Below are positions 18,282 to 28,393 of a stretch of DNA of 64,000 nt, in pieces; positions within the stretch are counted from its first letter, which is position 1, and the number at the start of each line of letters is the position of its first letter. The notes below the pieces were generated by a model, which was not told the origin of the DNA, made no database searches, and saw nothing but the letters and a program-made list of their open reading frames with translations. Origin of the DNA: Streptomyces peucetius (GTDB lineage Bacteria > Actinomycetota > Actinomycetes > Streptomycetales > Streptomycetaceae); contig NZ_CP107567.1 of the NCBI RefSeq assembly GCF_025854275.1, forward strand, positions 1,922,001-1,986,000, read 5' to 3'. Both the position numbers and the translations under genes were made by a program.

Positions 18282-19208
18282 CTAGGAGGTGTGCGGGCAG
18301 TTGCCCCGGTATTCCTCGATGGTCAGGCTCGGCCGCGGCAGCGGGCAGAGGAACTGCTCGTAGCGGGTGTCATTGTCGATGAAGCGCTTGAGCCACGAGA
18401 TGCTGTACTTCGCGATGGTCGTGTCGGAGCTGTTCGGCGTGAAGTGGGTCGCGTTGTTCAGCTCCAGGTACGCCTTGTCGAGCGAACCGGGCAGCGACTC
18501 GTAGAACGGTTCCGAGTGCGAGGAGACGGGGGCGACCGAGTCGCCGTCGGCGCCCACCACCAGTGTGGGCGTGCGCAGTTCGGGCCAGGTCTTGTCGGTG
18601 TTCCACCCGGTCAGCGGGATCGCCGCCTGCAGGGAGGGCCGGCTCTTGGCCGCCTCCAGCGAGCCGCCGCCGCCCATGGAATGGCCCATGACGCCGAGCC
18701 GGGAGCTGTCGATCCGGCCGCGGACGGAGCTGCGCTCCGTCAGGTAGTCGAGCGCGGCGAGGAGTTGACGGCCCCGGCTGTCGGGCTGGTCGTAGACCGA
18801 GTTGGTGTCGATGGTGAAGACCACGAACCCCTGGGAGGCCAGCCGCGGCCCGAGCCAGGCGATGCTGGACTGCCGGGCCGTGAAACCGGGCGAGATGGCC
18901 ACGGCGCCGAACGTGCCGTCGGCCGTGGACGTCGGGTAGTAGATGGTGCCGCCGCCGAATCCGCTGACGAGCAGCGACGAGACGGACGTGTCCGAGACGG
19001 CGTACGGGCCCCTGGGCGCCTCGATGCTCGACACGGTGGGGGCGGGGCCCCGCTCGTAGGGGTTGTCGGCGGCCAGGGTGCCCGCTCTCGCGCTGTCGGC
19101 GGCCTGCGCGCCGGGGATCAGCGCCGTGCACAGGCCGACGGCCACAGCGGTGGCGGCCAGCGCGGTGCGGAGCTTCCGGGTGCGGCTCCGGGAGTGGGGG
19201 TGCTGCAC
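18282..19208 (-). CDS. Secreted cutinase/PET-hydrolase-like alpha/beta hydrolase
   Basis: A 308-aa protein with a Sec signal peptide: basic RKLR, hydrophobic core, likely cleavage near AQA-AD (residue 37). The polyesterase fold is recognised from [30 protein letters not shown] and the nucleophile elbow [12 protein letters not shown] (Ser177). The acid is Asp223 in GADGDSVAP and the base His255 in NNATHFTPN. Oxyanion-hole residues would be Phe109 and Met178. Cys288 and Cys304 fit the C-terminal disulfide of this family. Relatives are lipases, cutinases and PET hydrolases. The GTG at 19208 has a GGAAGGA Shine-Dalgarno and starts right before the signal peptide. Natural substrate unknown; probably cutin-like or triglyceride esters. 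Confidence 0.92.
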   Translation of the reverse strand: MQHPHSRSRTRKLRTALAATAVAVGLCTALIPGAQAADSARAGTLAADNPYERGPAPTVSSIEAPRGPYAVSDTSVSSLLVSGFGGGTIYYPTSTADGTFGAVAISPGFTARQSSIAWLGPRLASQGFVVFTIDTNSVYDQPDSRGRQLLAALDYLTERSSVRGRIDSSRLGVMGHSMGGGGSLEAAKSRPSLQAAIPLTGWNTDKTWPELRTPTLVVGADGDSVAPVSSHSEPFYESLPGSLDKAYLELNNATHFTPNSSDTTIAKYSISWLKRFIDNDTRYEQFLCPLPRPSLTIEEYRGNCPHTS

Positions 19209-19451
19209 GAGGGTGGTCCTTCCGGTCGTGGCGGAGCCACACCGGAGCGGACAGGCCGTCGTCGCCGAGGCCAGGGGGAGGTGCGCCGGGTGGAGCCGCC
19301 GTGTTGATGGCGGTACCACCGTCGGGGCGCACCCGGTCGGCGCACATCGGCAAGTTCACCGGTCGTGGCGACCCGGCCACCCGGCGGCGGACGACCCGGC
19401 GGCCGCCACACAGCCCCGGCCACCCACGGAAGGCCACCCGGCCACCCGCAA

Positions 19452-19487
19452 CAGGTGACCCGGCCGCCGCGGCGGCCGGGTCACCTG
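19452..19487 (-). terminator. 36-bp perfect palindrome, terminator of the his operon
   Basis: A fully palindromic 36-base sequence, centre between 19469 and 19470, 11 bases past the hisF stop. It is the expected his-operon terminator. The rest of 19209-19498 is promoter space for the hydrolase; GGCCACCCGG-type short repeats occur at 19370-19450, and I see no gene. Confidence 0.8.
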
Positions 19488-19498
19488 GGAGAAACTCC

Positions 19499-20254
19499 TC
19501 AGCGGACCGGGTGGCCCGCCTCCCGCAGCGTGTCCTTGACCTGCGAGATCCGCAGGTCGCCGAAGTGGAACACCGACGCCGCGAGCACCGCGTCCGCGCC
19601 CGCTCCGATGGCCGGTGGGAAGTCGGAGAGCCGGCCGGCGCCGCCGGAGGCGATCACCGGGACCGTGACGTGCTTGCGGACGGCGGCGATCATCTCCGTG
19701 TCGTAGCCGTCCTTGGTGCCGTCGGCGTCCATGGAGTTCAGCAGGATCTCACCGGCCCCCAACTCGGCGGCCCGGTGCGCCCATTCGACGGCGTCGATGC
19801 CGGTGCCCTTGCGGCCGCCGTGCGTCGTCACCTCGAAGGAGCCCTCGGGGGTGCGCCGGGCGTCGACGGAGAGCACCAGCACCTGGCGGCCGAACCGCTC
19901 GGCGATCTCCCGGATCAGCTCCGGCCGTGCGATCGCCGCGGTGTTGACGCCCACCTTGTCGGCCCCGGCCCGCAGCAGCTTGTCGACGTCCTCGGCGCTG
20001 CGCACGCCACCGCCGACGGTGAGCGGGATGAACACCTGCTCGGCGGTGCGGCGCACCACGTCGTAGGTGGTTTCCCGGTTGCCGGACGAGGCGGTGATGT
20101 CGAGGAACGTCAGCTCGTCGGCGCCCTCCGCGTCGTACAGCTTGGCCATCTCGACGGGGTCGCCCGCGTCGCGCAGGTTCTGGAAGTTGACTCCCTTGAC
20201 CACCCGTCCGTTGTCGACGTCCAGGCAGGGGATCACCCGTACCGCGAGGGTCAT
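19499..20254 (-). CDS. hisF: Imidazole glycerol phosphate synthase cyclase subunit
   Basis: A 251-aa TIM barrel that joins PRFAR with ammonia from HisH to make imidazole glycerol phosphate and AICAR. The catalytic Asp is Asp12 in [45 protein letters not shown] and VIASGGAG complete the barrel. It is the last gene of the operon; its ATG overlaps the ridA-like stop by 4 bases. Its partner hisH lies upstream, separated by hisA and the RidA gene. Confidence 0.98.
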   Translation of the reverse strand: MTLAVRVIPCLDVDNGRVVKGVNFQNLRDAGDPVEMAKLYDAEGADELTFLDITASSGNRETTYDVVRRTAEQVFIPLTVGGGVRSAEDVDKLLRAGADKVGVNTAAIARPELIREIAERFGRQVLVLSVDARRTPEGSFEVTTHGGRKGTGIDAVEWAHRAAELGAGEILLNSMDADGTKDGYDTEMIAAVRKHVTVPVIASGGAGRLSDFPPAIGAGADAVLAASVFHFGDLRISQVKDTLREAGHPVR

Positions 20255-20664
20255 GCGGCACCTCCATCGGTTCCGGCCGGCCGGTACGCCTCGACCTCGA
20301 CCTCGACGACCAGCGAGGGGTCGACGAAGCCGGAGACCACGAGCATCGACGCGGCCGGCCGGACGGCGCCGAAGATCTCCTTGTGTGCGCGCCCGACGTC
20401 GTCCACGTCGCGGGCGTGCGTGATGTACATCCGGGTGCGTACGACGTCCTCGGCGCCGAGCCCGAGCTGCTTCAGCGCGTCGATCGCCACGCCGAACGCG
20501 GTGACCGTCTGCTCGTACGGGCTGCCCGCGGCGATCTCGCCGCCGACGATCGACGTACAGCCGGAGACCAGGACCAGGCCGCCTGGAAGCTCGACGGCCC
20601 GGGAGTACCCGAAGGCCTCCTCCCAAGGGCCGCCGGACCTCACCCGGCGCACGGAACCGGTCAT
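20251..20664 (-). CDS. RidA family protein (reactive enamine/imine deaminase-like)
   Basis: A 137-aa YjgF/RidA protein: [20 protein letters not shown] at the N-terminus, a central helix with [27 protein letters not shown], and the C-terminal VEVEVEAY strand. The conserved Arg of active RidA is in VVRTRMYIT. It overlaps hisA (ATGA) and hisF (ATGA), so it is translated as part of the his operon. RidA proteins hydrolyse reactive 2-aminoacrylate-type enamines. Its place between hisA and hisF suggests protection or quality control of the pathway; this is inference. Confidence 0.93.
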   Translation of the reverse strand: MTGSVRRVRSGGPWEEAFGYSRAVELPGGLVLVSGCTSIVGGEIAAGSPYEQTVTAFGVAIDALKQLGLGAEDVVRTRMYITHARDVDDVGRAHKEIFGAVRPAASMLVVSGFVDPSLVVEVEVEAYRPAGTDGGAA

Positions 20665-21386
20665 GCCGACACCGCCGCGAGGGCCTCCTCGAGCGTGAAC
20701 GCCTTGGCGTACAGGGCCTTGCCGACGATGGCGCCCTCGACGCCCTCGGGGACCAGGGACGCGAGCGCCCGCAGGTCGTCCAGCGAGGAGACGCCGCCCG
20801 AGGCGACGACCGGCTTGTCGGTCGCCGCGCAGACGTTCTTCAGGAGTTCGAGGTTCGGGCCCTGGAGGGTGCCGTCCTTGGCGATGTCGGTGACGACGTA
20901 GCGGGCGCAGCCCTCGGAGTCGAGACGGGCGAGCGTCTCGTAGAGGTCGCCGCCGTCGCGGGTCCAGCCGCGGCCGCGCAGGGTCGTGCCGCGTACGTCG
21001 AGGCCGACGGCGATCTTGTCGCCGTGCTCCGCGATGACCTTGGCGACCCACTCCGGGGTCTCCAGCGCGGCGGTGCCCAGGTTGACGCGGCGGCAGCCGG
21101 TGGCGAGCGCGGCCTCGAGGGAGGCGTCGTCGCGGATGCCGCCGGACAGCTCGACCTTGATGTCCATGGCTCCGGCGACCTCCGCGATCAGCTCGCGGTT
21201 GTCACCGGTGCCGAAGGCGGCGTCCAGGTCGACAAGGTGCAGCCACTCGGCGCCGGCGCGCTGCCAGGCGAGCGCCGCTTCGACCGGGGAGCCGTAGGAC
21301 GTCTCGGTACCGGACTCGCCATGGACGAGGCGGACGGCCTGGCCGTCGCGGACGTCGACTGCGGGAAGGAGTTCAAGCTTCGGCAT
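20661..21386 (-). CDS. hisA: Phosphoribosyl isomerase A (HisA/PriA, probable dual HisA-TrpF)
   Basis: A 241-aa TIM barrel isomerising ProFAR to PRFAR. Recognised from [18 protein letters not shown] (Asp11), [39 protein letters not shown] and VASGGVSS. In Streptomyces this protein (PriA) also isomerises phosphoribosyl anthranilate, replacing TrpF. No trpF is visible in the trp cluster here, which fits that role but is not proof, since trpF could lie elsewhere. The ATG shares one base with the hisH stop (TGATG). Confidence 0.97.
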   Translation of the reverse strand: MPKLELLPAVDVRDGQAVRLVHGESGTETSYGSPVEAALAWQRAGAEWLHLVDLDAAFGTGDNRELIAEVAGAMDIKVELSGGIRDDASLEAALATGCRRVNLGTAALETPEWVAKVIAEHGDKIAVGLDVRGTTLRGRGWTRDGGDLYETLARLDSEGCARYVVTDIAKDGTLQGPNLELLKNVCAATDKPVVASGGVSSLDDLRALASLVPEGVEGAIVGKALYAKAFTLEEALAAVSA

Positions 21387-22036
21387 CAGAGCGTCTCGAT
21401 CCAATTGGTCAGCAGCTGGGCACCGGCGTCGCCGGACTTCTCGGGGTGGAACTGGGTGGCCCACAGGGCGCCGTTCTCGACGGCGGCGACGAACCGCTCG
21501 CCGTGTTCGGCCCAGGTCACCCGGGGTGCGCGCATGGCCGGGTTGGTGACCTCCAGGCCCCAGTCGTGCACGGCGTAGGAGTGCACGAAGTAGAACCGGG
21601 CGTCGTCGTCGAGGCCGGCGAAGAGCGCGCTGTCGTCGGGGGCGTCGACGGTGTTCCAGCCCATGTGCGGCACGACGGGCGCCTGCAGCGGGCCGACGGT
21701 GCCGGGCCACTCGTCGAGGCCCTCCGTCTCCACTCCGTGCTCGATGCCGCGGGCGAAGAGGATCTGCATGCCGACGCAGATGCCCATGACGGGGCGTCCC
21801 CCGGACAGCCGCCGGTCGATGACCCATTCGCCGCGGGCCTTCTTGAGTCCGTCCATGCAGGCGGAGAAGGCGCCGACGCCGGGGACCAGGAGCCCGTCGG
21901 CGTTCATCGCCTTGTCGTAGTCGCGGGTGATCTCGACGTCGGCGCCGACCCGGGCGAGCGCGCGCTCGGCGGAGCGCACGTTGCCGAACCCGTAGTCGAA
22001 GACGACGACCTTCTTCTGCGGTGTGGTGGTGGTCAT
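21386..22036 (-). CDS. hisH: Imidazole glycerol phosphate synthase glutaminase subunit
   Basis: A 216-aa class I glutamine amidotransferase supplying ammonia to HisF. The triad is Cys87 (GICVGMQ), His197 and Glu199 (QFHPEKSG). The oxyanion strand PGVGAF and the interface HMGWN are present. The start overlaps the stop of the small membrane protein gene by 4 bases; an AGGGG lies about 9 bases upstream. Confidence 0.97.
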   Translation of the reverse strand: MTTTTPQKKVVVFDYGFGNVRSAERALARVGADVEITRDYDKAMNADGLLVPGVGAFSACMDGLKKARGEWVIDRRLSGGRPVMGICVGMQILFARGIEHGVETEGLDEWPGTVGPLQAPVVPHMGWNTVDAPDDSALFAGLDDDARFYFVHSYAVHDWGLEVTNPAMRAPRVTWAEHGERFVAAVENGALWATQFHPEKSGDAGAQLLTNWIETL

Positions 22037-22200
22037 CCCCAGATCCCCTGAATCCGCATGACGCCGGCGACCAGGCACATCGCGGACGCTCCGGCGAGCA
22101 GCACGACGGGCCCCTTGGGCATCTTCTGCTTCTTGAAGGAGTACACACCGCCGGCGAGGAACAGCCCGACGACGATGAGAATGGTCGACAGGCCGGTCAC
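22033..22200 (-). CDS. Small two-helix membrane protein in the his operon
   Basis: A 55-aa protein: helix one [19 protein letters not shown], a basic turn KKQKMPKG, and helix two [17 protein letters not shown], ending in RIQGIWG. The GTG at 22200 has an excellent AGGAG Shine-Dalgarno 5 bases upstream; an extended frame to 22299 lacks such support. It sits between hisB and hisH and overlaps the hisH start (ATGA). No known function; conserved position is recalled from other Streptomyces his operons. Confidence 0.85.
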   Translation of the reverse strand: MTGLSTILIVVGLFLAGGVYSFKKQKMPKGPVVLLAGASAMCLVAGVMRIQGIWG

Positions 22201-22288
22201 CGTGTCTCCTCCATCGCTTCTCCGCCCGCGCGGCGCGGAGGCGCGGGCATCGTGTCCGTCAGCAGCCCGGTGGCCGCGCGTGCGTCGC

Positions 22289-22885
22289 TCACAACGCACC
22301 CTTCGTGGACGGGAGAATCCCGGCGGCGCGCGGGTCGCGCTCCGCGGCGTACCGCAGGGCCCGGGCGAGCGCCTTGAACTGGCACTCCACGATGTGGTGG
22401 GCGTTGCGCCCGTACGGGACGTGGATGTGCAGCGCGATCTGGGCCTGGGCCACGAAGGACTCGAAGATGTGGCGGGTCATCGTCGTGTCGTAGGTGCCGA
22501 TCATCGGCGCCATGTTCTCCGGCTCGGTGTGCACCAGGTACGGGCGGCCCGACAGGTCGACGGTGACCTGGGCGAGGGACTCGTCCAGCGGCACGGTGCA
22601 GTTGCCGAAGCGGTAGATGCCGACCTTGTCGCCGAGGGCCTGCTTGAAGGCGGCGCCCAGCGCGAGGGCGGTGTCCTCGATGGTGTGGTGCGTGTCGATG
22701 TGCAGGTCGCCGTCCGTCTTGACGGTGAGGTCGAAGAGGCCGTGGCGGCCGAGCTGGTCGAGCATGTGGTCGTAGAAGCCGACGCCGGTGGCGACGTCGA
22801 CCTGACCGGTGCCGTCGAGGTTGATCTCGACGACGACCGAGGTCTCCTTGGTGGTGCGCTCGACCCGTCCTACGCGGCCGCTCAT
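22289..22885 (-). CDS. hisB: Imidazoleglycerol-phosphate dehydratase
   Basis: A 198-aa manganese enzyme dehydrating IGP to imidazole acetol phosphate. Metal-binding repeats are visible: [13 protein letters not shown] with [16 protein letters not shown], then [12 protein letters not shown] with [14 protein letters not shown]. It is monofunctional (no phosphatase domain, unlike E. coli HisB). It overlaps hisC by 4 bases (ATGA). Confidence 0.98.
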   Translation of the reverse strand: MSGRVGRVERTTKETSVVVEINLDGTGQVDVATGVGFYDHMLDQLGRHGLFDLTVKTDGDLHIDTHHTIEDTALALGAAFKQALGDKVGIYRFGNCTVPLDESLAQVTVDLSGRPYLVHTEPENMAPMIGTYDTTMTRHIFESFVAQAQIALHIHVPYGRNAHHIVECQFKALARALRYAAERDPRAAGILPSTKGAL

Positions 22886-23994
22886 GAACTGTGCTCCTTC
22901 TTCAGTGCGCGAACCGCATCGAGGAACGCGTCGTTCTCTTCGGGCGTGCCCGCGGTGACCCGCAGCCATCCCGGTACGCCGTTGTCCCGGACGAGGACGC
23001 CGCGGTCGAGGATCTGCTGCCACACCGCGTGGGCGTCGGCGAACCGGCCGAACTGCACGAAGTTGGCGTCGGACTCCGTGACCTCGTAGCCGATGGCGCG
23101 CAGCTCCGCGACCAGCCGGTCCCGCTCGCTCTTCAGCTGCTCGACGTACCCGAGCAGCGTATCGGTGTGCTCCAGGGCCGCCAGCGCGGTGGCCTGGGTG
23201 ACGGCGGACAGGTGGTACGGCAGGCGCACCAGCTGGACGGCGTCGACCACGGCGGGGTGTGCGGCCAGGTAGCCGAGGCGCAGTCCGGCGGCGCCGAACG
23301 CCTTGGACATGGTCCGGGAGATCACCAGGTTGGGGCGCCCCTCGATCAGGGGCAACAAGGAGGGGCGGTGGCTGAATTCCACGTACGCCTCGTCGACGAC
23401 GACCAGCGACGGCTTCGCCGCCTGCGCGGCCTCGTACAGGGCGAGGACCGTGCCGGCGTCGACGGCGGTGCCGGTCGGGTTGTTCGGCGAGGTGATGAAC
23501 ACCACGTCCGGCCGGTGCTCGGCGATGGCGGCCCTGGCCGCGGCGGCGTCGAGGGTGAAGTCGTCGCCGCGCGGGCCGGAGATCCAGCCGGTGCCGGTGC
23601 CGCGCGAGATCAGGCCGTGCATCGAGTACGACGGCTCGAAGCCCATCGCGATGCGGCCGGGTCCGGCGAAGGTCTGCAGCAGTTGCTGGATGACCTCGTT
23701 GGAGCCGTTGGCGGCCCACACGTTCTCGCGGGCGACCGGGTGGCCGCCGGTACGGGTGAGATAGCGGGCCAGCTCGGTGCGCAGCTCGACCGCGTCCCGG
23801 TCGGGGTAGCGGTTGAGCTCGCGGGCCGCGTCGCGCACCCGCTCCGCGATCCGCTCGACCAGCGGCTCGGGCAGCGGGTACGGGTTCTCGTTGGTGTTCA
23901 GCCGGACGGGCACGTCGAGCTGCGGCGCCCCGTACGGGGACTTGCCGCGCAGTTCGTCGCGGATGGGGAGATCGTCGATGCCGAGGTCGTTCAC
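22882..23994 (-). CDS. hisC: Histidinol-phosphate aminotransferase
   Basis: A 370-aa class I/II PLP aminotransferase converting imidazole acetol phosphate to histidinol phosphate. Visible are [10 protein letters not shown] near the N-terminus, [21 protein letters not shown] (Asp201), the Schiff-base Lys231 in SRTMSKAFG, and RLGYL. The GTG start overlaps the hisD stop (GTGA). Confidence 0.97.
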   Translation of the reverse strand: MNDLGIDDLPIRDELRGKSPYGAPQLDVPVRLNTNENPYPLPEPLVERIAERVRDAARELNRYPDRDAVELRTELARYLTRTGGHPVARENVWAANGSNEVIQQLLQTFAGPGRIAMGFEPSYSMHGLISRGTGTGWISGPRGDDFTLDAAAARAAIAEHRPDVVFITSPNNPTGTAVDAGTVLALYEAAQAAKPSLVVVDEAYVEFSHRPSLLPLIEGRPNLVISRTMSKAFGAAGLRLGYLAAHPAVVDAVQLVRLPYHLSAVTQATALAALEHTDTLLGYVEQLKSERDRLVAELRAIGYEVTESDANFVQFGRFADAHAVWQQILDRGVLVRDNGVPGWLRVTAGTPEENDAFLDAVRALKKEHSS

Positions 23995-25346
23995 TGCCCG
24001 GGCACCTTCCAGTCGAACCTCGCCTTGAGGGCCGCGCCGTGTGCGGGCAGGTCCTCGGCCTCGGCGAGCGTCACCACGTGGTGGGTGACGTCGGCGAGCG
24101 CGTCGCGCGTGTAGTCCACGATGTGGATGCCGCGCAGGAACGACTGCACCGACAGGCCGGAGGAGTGGCAGGCGCAGCCGCCGGTCGGCAGGACGTGGTT
24201 GGACCCGGCCGCGTAGTCGCCCAGGGAGACGGGCGCCCACGGGCCGACGAAGACCGCGCCCGCGTTGCGGACCCGGGCGGCGAGGGCGGCGGCGTCGGCG
24301 GTCTGGATCTCCAGGTGCTCGGCGCCGTAGGCGTTGACGACCTTCAGGCCGTCCTCGATGTCGGAGACGAGCACGATCGCGGACTGCCGGCCGCTGAGCG
24401 CGGGCTTGATCCGGTCCTCGACGTGCTTGGTCGCGGCGACCTGCGGCTCGAGCTCCCGCTCGACGGCGGCGGCCAGCTCCTCGGAGTCGGTGACCAGCAC
24501 CGCCGCGGCCAGCGGGTCGTGCTCGGCCTGGCTGATCAGGTCCGCGGCGACGTGGGCGGGGTCGGCGGTGGCGTCGGCCAGGACGGCGATCTCGGTCGGG
24601 CCGGCCTCGGCGTCGATGCCGATCCGGCCGGTGAAGTAGCGCTTGGCGGCGGCGACCCAGATGTTGCCGGGGCCGGTGACCATGTTGGCGGGCGGGCAGG
24701 ACTCGGTGCCGTACGCGAACATCGCGACCGCGGTGGCGCCGCCGGCGGCGTACACCTCGTCGACGCCGAGCAGCGCGCAGGCCGCGAGGATCGTCGGGTG
24801 CGGAAGGCCCGCGCCCCAATCACTGTCAAGAGGGGCCTTCTGGGCCGGGGAGGCCAGCGCGATGGACTCGACGCCCGCCTCCTGGGCCGGGACCACGTTC
24901 ATGATCACGGACGAGGGGTAGACGGACCGGCCGCCGGGCGCGTAGAGACCGACCCGCTCGACCGGCACCCACTTCTCGGTGACGGTGCCACCGGGGACGA
25001 CCTGGGTGGTGTGCTCGCTGCGGCGCTGGGCACGGTGCACGATCCTCGCCCGGCGGATGGACTCCTCGAGCGCGGCCCTGACCTCGGGGTCGAGCTGGTC
25101 GAGCGCCCGGGCCAGCGCGGCGGCGGGCACCCGCACCTGGTCCAGCTTCACGCCGTCGAATTTCTCCGCGTACTCGATCAGCGCCGCGTCGCCGCGATGA
25201 TGCACGTCCTCGCAGATCGGCCGCACCTTCTCCAGGGCGGCTTCCACGTCGAATTCGGCACGGGGCAGCAGGTCGCGCAGAGCGCCACCCTCGGGGAGGG
25301 CGTCGCCGCGCAGATCGATTCGAGCCAGAAGATTAGATCGCAGCAC
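23991..25346 (-). CDS. hisD: Histidinol dehydrogenase
   Basis: A ~451-aa Zn enzyme oxidising histidinol twice with NAD to give histidine. Motifs: [54 protein letters not shown], a QAEHDPLA zinc/catalytic segment, and [16 protein letters not shown]. It is the first gene of the operon. The GTG at 25346 gives [15 protein letters not shown], matching the family start, though no Shine-Dalgarno is obvious. An 8-bp palindrome at 25386-25404 lies 40 bases upstream. Confidence 0.96.
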   Translation of the reverse strand: MLRSNLLARIDLRGDALPEGGALRDLLPRAEFDVEAALEKVRPICEDVHHRGDAALIEYAEKFDGVKLDQVRVPAAALARALDQLDPEVRAALEESIRRARIVHRAQRRSEHTTQVVPGGTVTEKWVPVERVGLYAPGGRSVYPSSVIMNVVPAQEAGVESIALASPAQKAPLDSDWGAGLPHPTILAACALLGVDEVYAAGGATAVAMFAYGTESCPPANMVTGPGNIWVAAAKRYFTGRIGIDAEAGPTEIAVLADATADPAHVAADLISQAEHDPLAAAVLVTDSEELAAAVERELEPQVAATKHVEDRIKPALSGRQSAIVLVSDIEDGLKVVNAYGAEHLEIQTADAAALAARVRNAGAVFVGPWAPVSLGDYAAGSNHVLPTGGCACHSSGLSVQSFLRGIHIVDYTRDALADVTHHVVTLAEAEDLPAHGAALKARFDWKVPGQ

Positions 25347-25385
25347 GGAACCAATTCTCTCAGACCGGATCCAACGCTTGTTTCC

Positions 25386-25404
25386 CGTATCAGTGGCTGA
25401 TACG
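25386..25404. promoter_or_regulatory. Operator-like palindrome in the hisD / 25495 divergent promoter region
   Basis: CGTATCAG (25386-25393) and CTGATACG (25397-25404) form a perfect inverted repeat with spacer TGG, in the 148-base region between hisD (minus) and the membrane-protein gene (plus). The A/T content is high for this genome. It looks like a dimeric repressor site; the regulator is unknown. Confidence 0.45.
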
Positions 25405-25494
25405 TGCCCCACTGGATGACCATCACCACTAGCGTTCAGGCCGTCACTCAGCGGGAAGAACAGCTGTACGAGCCAACGAAGCGGAGGGGCGGCA

Positions 25495-27099
25495 GTGACC
25501 GAGCCGCTGGACGACGGGCCTCCGGACGGGGTGAGCCCGACCGAGCTGCAGATGTGGAACGCCTTCAGAAACGGAAGCACGCACGACCTCAGCGACACCG
25601 ATCCCCTGCTGAATGATCCCTTCTCGCCCCTCCCCTGGGGCCCGGAGCGCAGTGTCCGCGCGTCGATCATGGCGCGGCTGCTGCTGAACGGCCCGGCCGC
25701 CCGGCCCGGCCGGGTCGCCGCGCTCAAGCTGCGCGGGGCACAGATCACCGGAACACTCAAGCTGGCCGGCGGCAGCATCGCCCCGTACGTGGAGCTGCAC
25801 GGCTGCCGCTTCGAGAACGAGCTGCTGATGCCGGAGGCGCACTTCACCACCGTGCGCATGGTCGGCTGCGCGATACCTCGGATCGAGGCGGCCAGGCTGC
25901 GCACGGAGGGCGACCTGCATCTGCCGCGCTGCCGCATCGACCACGGCATCCGGCTCACGGACGCCCAGATCGGCACGGACCTGCTGATCAACCAGATCCA
26001 TGTGCGACCGGACCGCCGGGGCCGGGCCATCACCGCCGACGGCCTGTCGGTCGCCCAGGATCTGCAGGCCGATCTGATCGAGACTTACGGCGAGTTCAGC
26101 CTGCGCGGTGCGAAGGTCGGCGTGTCGCTCAGTCTCCGCGGCAGCCGGCTGCGGGCCGCCGCGGAGCGCCGCGCGCTGAACGCGCCCCAGCTGAGCGTCG
26201 AGCGCACCCTCTACATGACGGGCGCCTGGGTGAGCGTGGCCACCGGCAACCAGGGCGCCACGCCCCCCTTCGGCACCACCACGCCGTACGGCTCGGCGGA
26301 ACGCGGCTCCCGGCTTCAGCCCTTCGAATGCCACGGTGGCGTCCGCCTCGACGACGGACGGTTCGGCGACGCCGTCGACCTCCAGCGGGCGCGGTTCGTG
26401 CTGAGTCCGCGCGAGGAGCTGTCGCTGCGCCGGATCTCGACACCGGAACTGCGGTTCAACGCGGAGCGCCCCGAGGAGGGACGGGTCGTCCTCAACGGCG
26501 CCAAGGTCGTGACGCTGATCGACCTGGCGGCGAGCTGGCCCGGCCCCGGCGGCCTCGCGATGGGCGGCTTCGTCTACGAGAACCTGGTGCCGTACGAGGA
26601 GTTCCCGCTGTCGCGGCGGCTGGAGTGGGTGGCCTCCGCGACGCCGGAGTACTCCCCCGAGCCGTACGAACGGCTCGCGACCGTGCTGCGCAACAGCGGG
26701 GAGGACGCGGATGCCCGGGAGGTCCTGCTGGCCAAGCACCGCCGCCGCCGGGAGACGCTGCCGCTGGCCGGGAAGCTGTGGGGACATCTGCAGGACCTGA
26801 CGGTGGCGTATGGCTACCGGCCGGGCCGTGCGGCGCTGTGGATGGCGGTGCTGTGGGCGGCCGGCGCGTTCGCCTTCGCCCAGGTCACTCCGCCTCCCAT
26901 CAAGCCGGGCGAGCATCCGGAGTGGAACCCGGCGCTGTACGCTCTCGATCTGCTGGTGCCGGTGATCAATCTCGGCCAGGACGGACACTGGCGACTCCAG
27001 GGCGGATGGCAGTGGGCCGCCGCCGTTCTGGTGCTGCTGGGGTGGATTCTGGCGACCACGGTGGCGGCTGGTGCGACACGGCTGCTGCGTCGCGGCTGA
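25495..27099 (+). CDS. Membrane-associated protein with pentapeptide-like repeats (often labelled oxidoreductase)
   Basis: A 534-aa protein. Residues about 70-380 are a repetitive beta-solenoid-like region with regular A/L-L-R-G/L-A-x spacing ([47 protein letters not shown]). A helical part follows, and two C-terminal transmembrane helices lie at about 442-462 and 502-522. Similar Streptomyces proteins carry the name membrane-associated oxidoreductase, but I see no Rossmann, flavin or metal motif, so that name is doubtful. The GTG at 25495 has a GGAGG Shine-Dalgarno 7 bases upstream. It is divergent from hisD. Confidence 0.85.
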   Translation: MTEPLDDGPPDGVSPTELQMWNAFRNGSTHDLSDTDPLLNDPFSPLPWGPERSVRASIMARLLLNGPAARPGRVAALKLRGAQITGTLKLAGGSIAPYVELHGCRFENELLMPEAHFTTVRMVGCAIPRIEAARLRTEGDLHLPRCRIDHGIRLTDAQIGTDLLINQIHVRPDRRGRAITADGLSVAQDLQADLIETYGEFSLRGAKVGVSLSLRGSRLRAAAERRALNAPQLSVERTLYMTGAWVSVATGNQGATPPFGTTTPYGSAERGSRLQPFECHGGVRLDDGRFGDAVDLQRARFVLSPREELSLRRISTPELRFNAERPEEGRVVLNGAKVVTLIDLAASWPGPGGLAMGGFVYENLVPYEEFPLSRRLEWVASATPEYSPEPYERLATVLRNSGEDADAREVLLAKHRRRRETLPLAGKLWGHLQDLTVAYGYRPGRAALWMAVLWAAGAFAFAQVTPPPIKPGEHPEWNPALYALDLLVPVINLGQDGHWRLQGGWQWAAAVLVLLGWILATTVAAGATRLLRRG

Positions 27100-27214
27100 G
27101 CCGCAATCTTTACCGTCTCTTGACTTCGGCCGGGGCAACCATCCGGTTGCCACCAAAGCTTCACAGGCGCCCCCTGGCGCGGCGTTCACCTGCGCCTTTT
27201 CAATGGTCCGCACC

Positions 27215-28270
27215 ATGTCACTGCTTCGTGTCCTGATCCGTACCGCGCGCATGATGCGTCATACGCCACGGCTCGCCGCGGGCCTCACCCCCGCGGAGTC
27301 GGTACTGCTCGACGCCCCCGACGAGCGGCTCGCCCCCGTGCTGGTCGCGGCCGCCGCCGGGGAGTACGGACCGGCCGCGGAGCTGCTGGCGGCCACACGG
27401 GAATCGGCCGAATGGGAGAACCGCGACCGCTACGTCGTGCGGCTCGCGGCCTTCGCCCGCAACCGGGACGAATGGCTCGGCAACTGGCTCGCCGCGTCAC
27501 CGCGCGACACGGACGCCCTCGTCGTCAAGGCCGAGCTCGCGGTCCGCAGGGCCTGGGAGTCACCCGCCCGCCCGGAACTGCTGCGCGAGCTGGCCCCGCT
27601 GATCGACGCGGCGGCGGAGGCCGAGCCGGGCGACCCCGTGCCCTGGCGGATCGCCCTCGACCACGCGCGCGGCACGCATGCCACGCACACGGCCTTCGAG
27701 TCGCTGTGGGAGCAGGCCGTACGCCGCTCCTCGCACCACTACGGCTGCCATGTGGCGGCGCTCAAGTACCTCTCCGCCCAGTGGTACGGCTCGCACCGCG
27801 AGTGCTTCGACTTCGCCGAGAAGGCCGCCGAGGACGCCCTGCCCGGCTCGCTGGTGCAGGCGCTGCCGGTGCGCGCGGCGTGCGTGCAACTGCTCGGCGG
27901 GGCGCCGAGGACGTCCGTGCAGGACGACCGGATCGACGCGGCGGCGGACCTCGCGGTCACGCTCTCCCACGAGTACGGCCCCGGCGACCCGTGGCCCGCC
28001 GAGATGCGCAACCTGCTCGCCTACGTACTGATGGCGCGGGGACGCTGGGAGGAGGCGCTGACCCAGTTCCGGCTGATCGGCCCGTACGCGACGTCCTTCC
28101 CGTGGTCGTCGGTGACCGAGGACCCGCTGGACCGGTTCCTCAGGACGCGCGACAGCGCCCGGATCGAGGTCGCCTCGGCGACGCCGCTGCCCGCGTGGCC
28201 GGGTCGGGCGCACTACGCGCGGCGGCAGGACCGCAGGGAGAGAGGACCGGCCACGGCGGCCGGGCGGTAG
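27215..28270 (+). CDS. Helical-repeat (TPR-like) protein of unknown function
   Basis: A ~351-aa soluble, Ala/Glu/Arg-rich protein with a pattern of paired helices suggesting tetratricopeptide-like repeats (LAPVLVAAAAGEYGPAAELL, VKAELAVRRAWES, YVLMARGRWEEALTQFRLIG). There is no signal peptide or transmembrane segment. The ATG at 27215 (MSLLRVLIRTAR) or 27203 (MVRT) could start; no clear Shine-Dalgarno. It follows the membrane protein gene by 115 bases on the same strand. I do not recognise a catalytic motif. Confidence 0.8.
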   Translation: MSLLRVLIRTARMMRHTPRLAAGLTPAESVLLDAPDERLAPVLVAAAAGEYGPAAELLAATRESAEWENRDRYVVRLAAFARNRDEWLGNWLAASPRDTDALVVKAELAVRRAWESPARPELLRELAPLIDAAAEAEPGDPVPWRIALDHARGTHATHTAFESLWEQAVRRSSHHYGCHVAALKYLSAQWYGSHRECFDFAEKAAEDALPGSLVQALPVRAACVQLLGGAPRTSVQDDRIDAAADLAVTLSHEYGPGDPWPAEMRNLLAYVLMARGRWEEALTQFRLIGPYATSFPWSSVTEDPLDRFLRTRDSARIEVASATPLPAWPGRAHYARRQDRRERGPATAAGR

Positions 28271-28393
28271 GGGCCGTGGGCGCGGGCTTCCGGCCACGGG
28301 CCGCGGGGACGCCGGGACGCAGGGACCGCCCATGGCCGCCGGGACGCAGGGGGCGGGAACGGCCCGGTCGCCCGACCATTACTCTTGACCGCT

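Noticed and set aside
25495..27099. Oxidoreductase function for the membrane protein
   Set aside because: No NAD, flavin, heme or metal motif visible; only the repeat pattern and two helices are supported.
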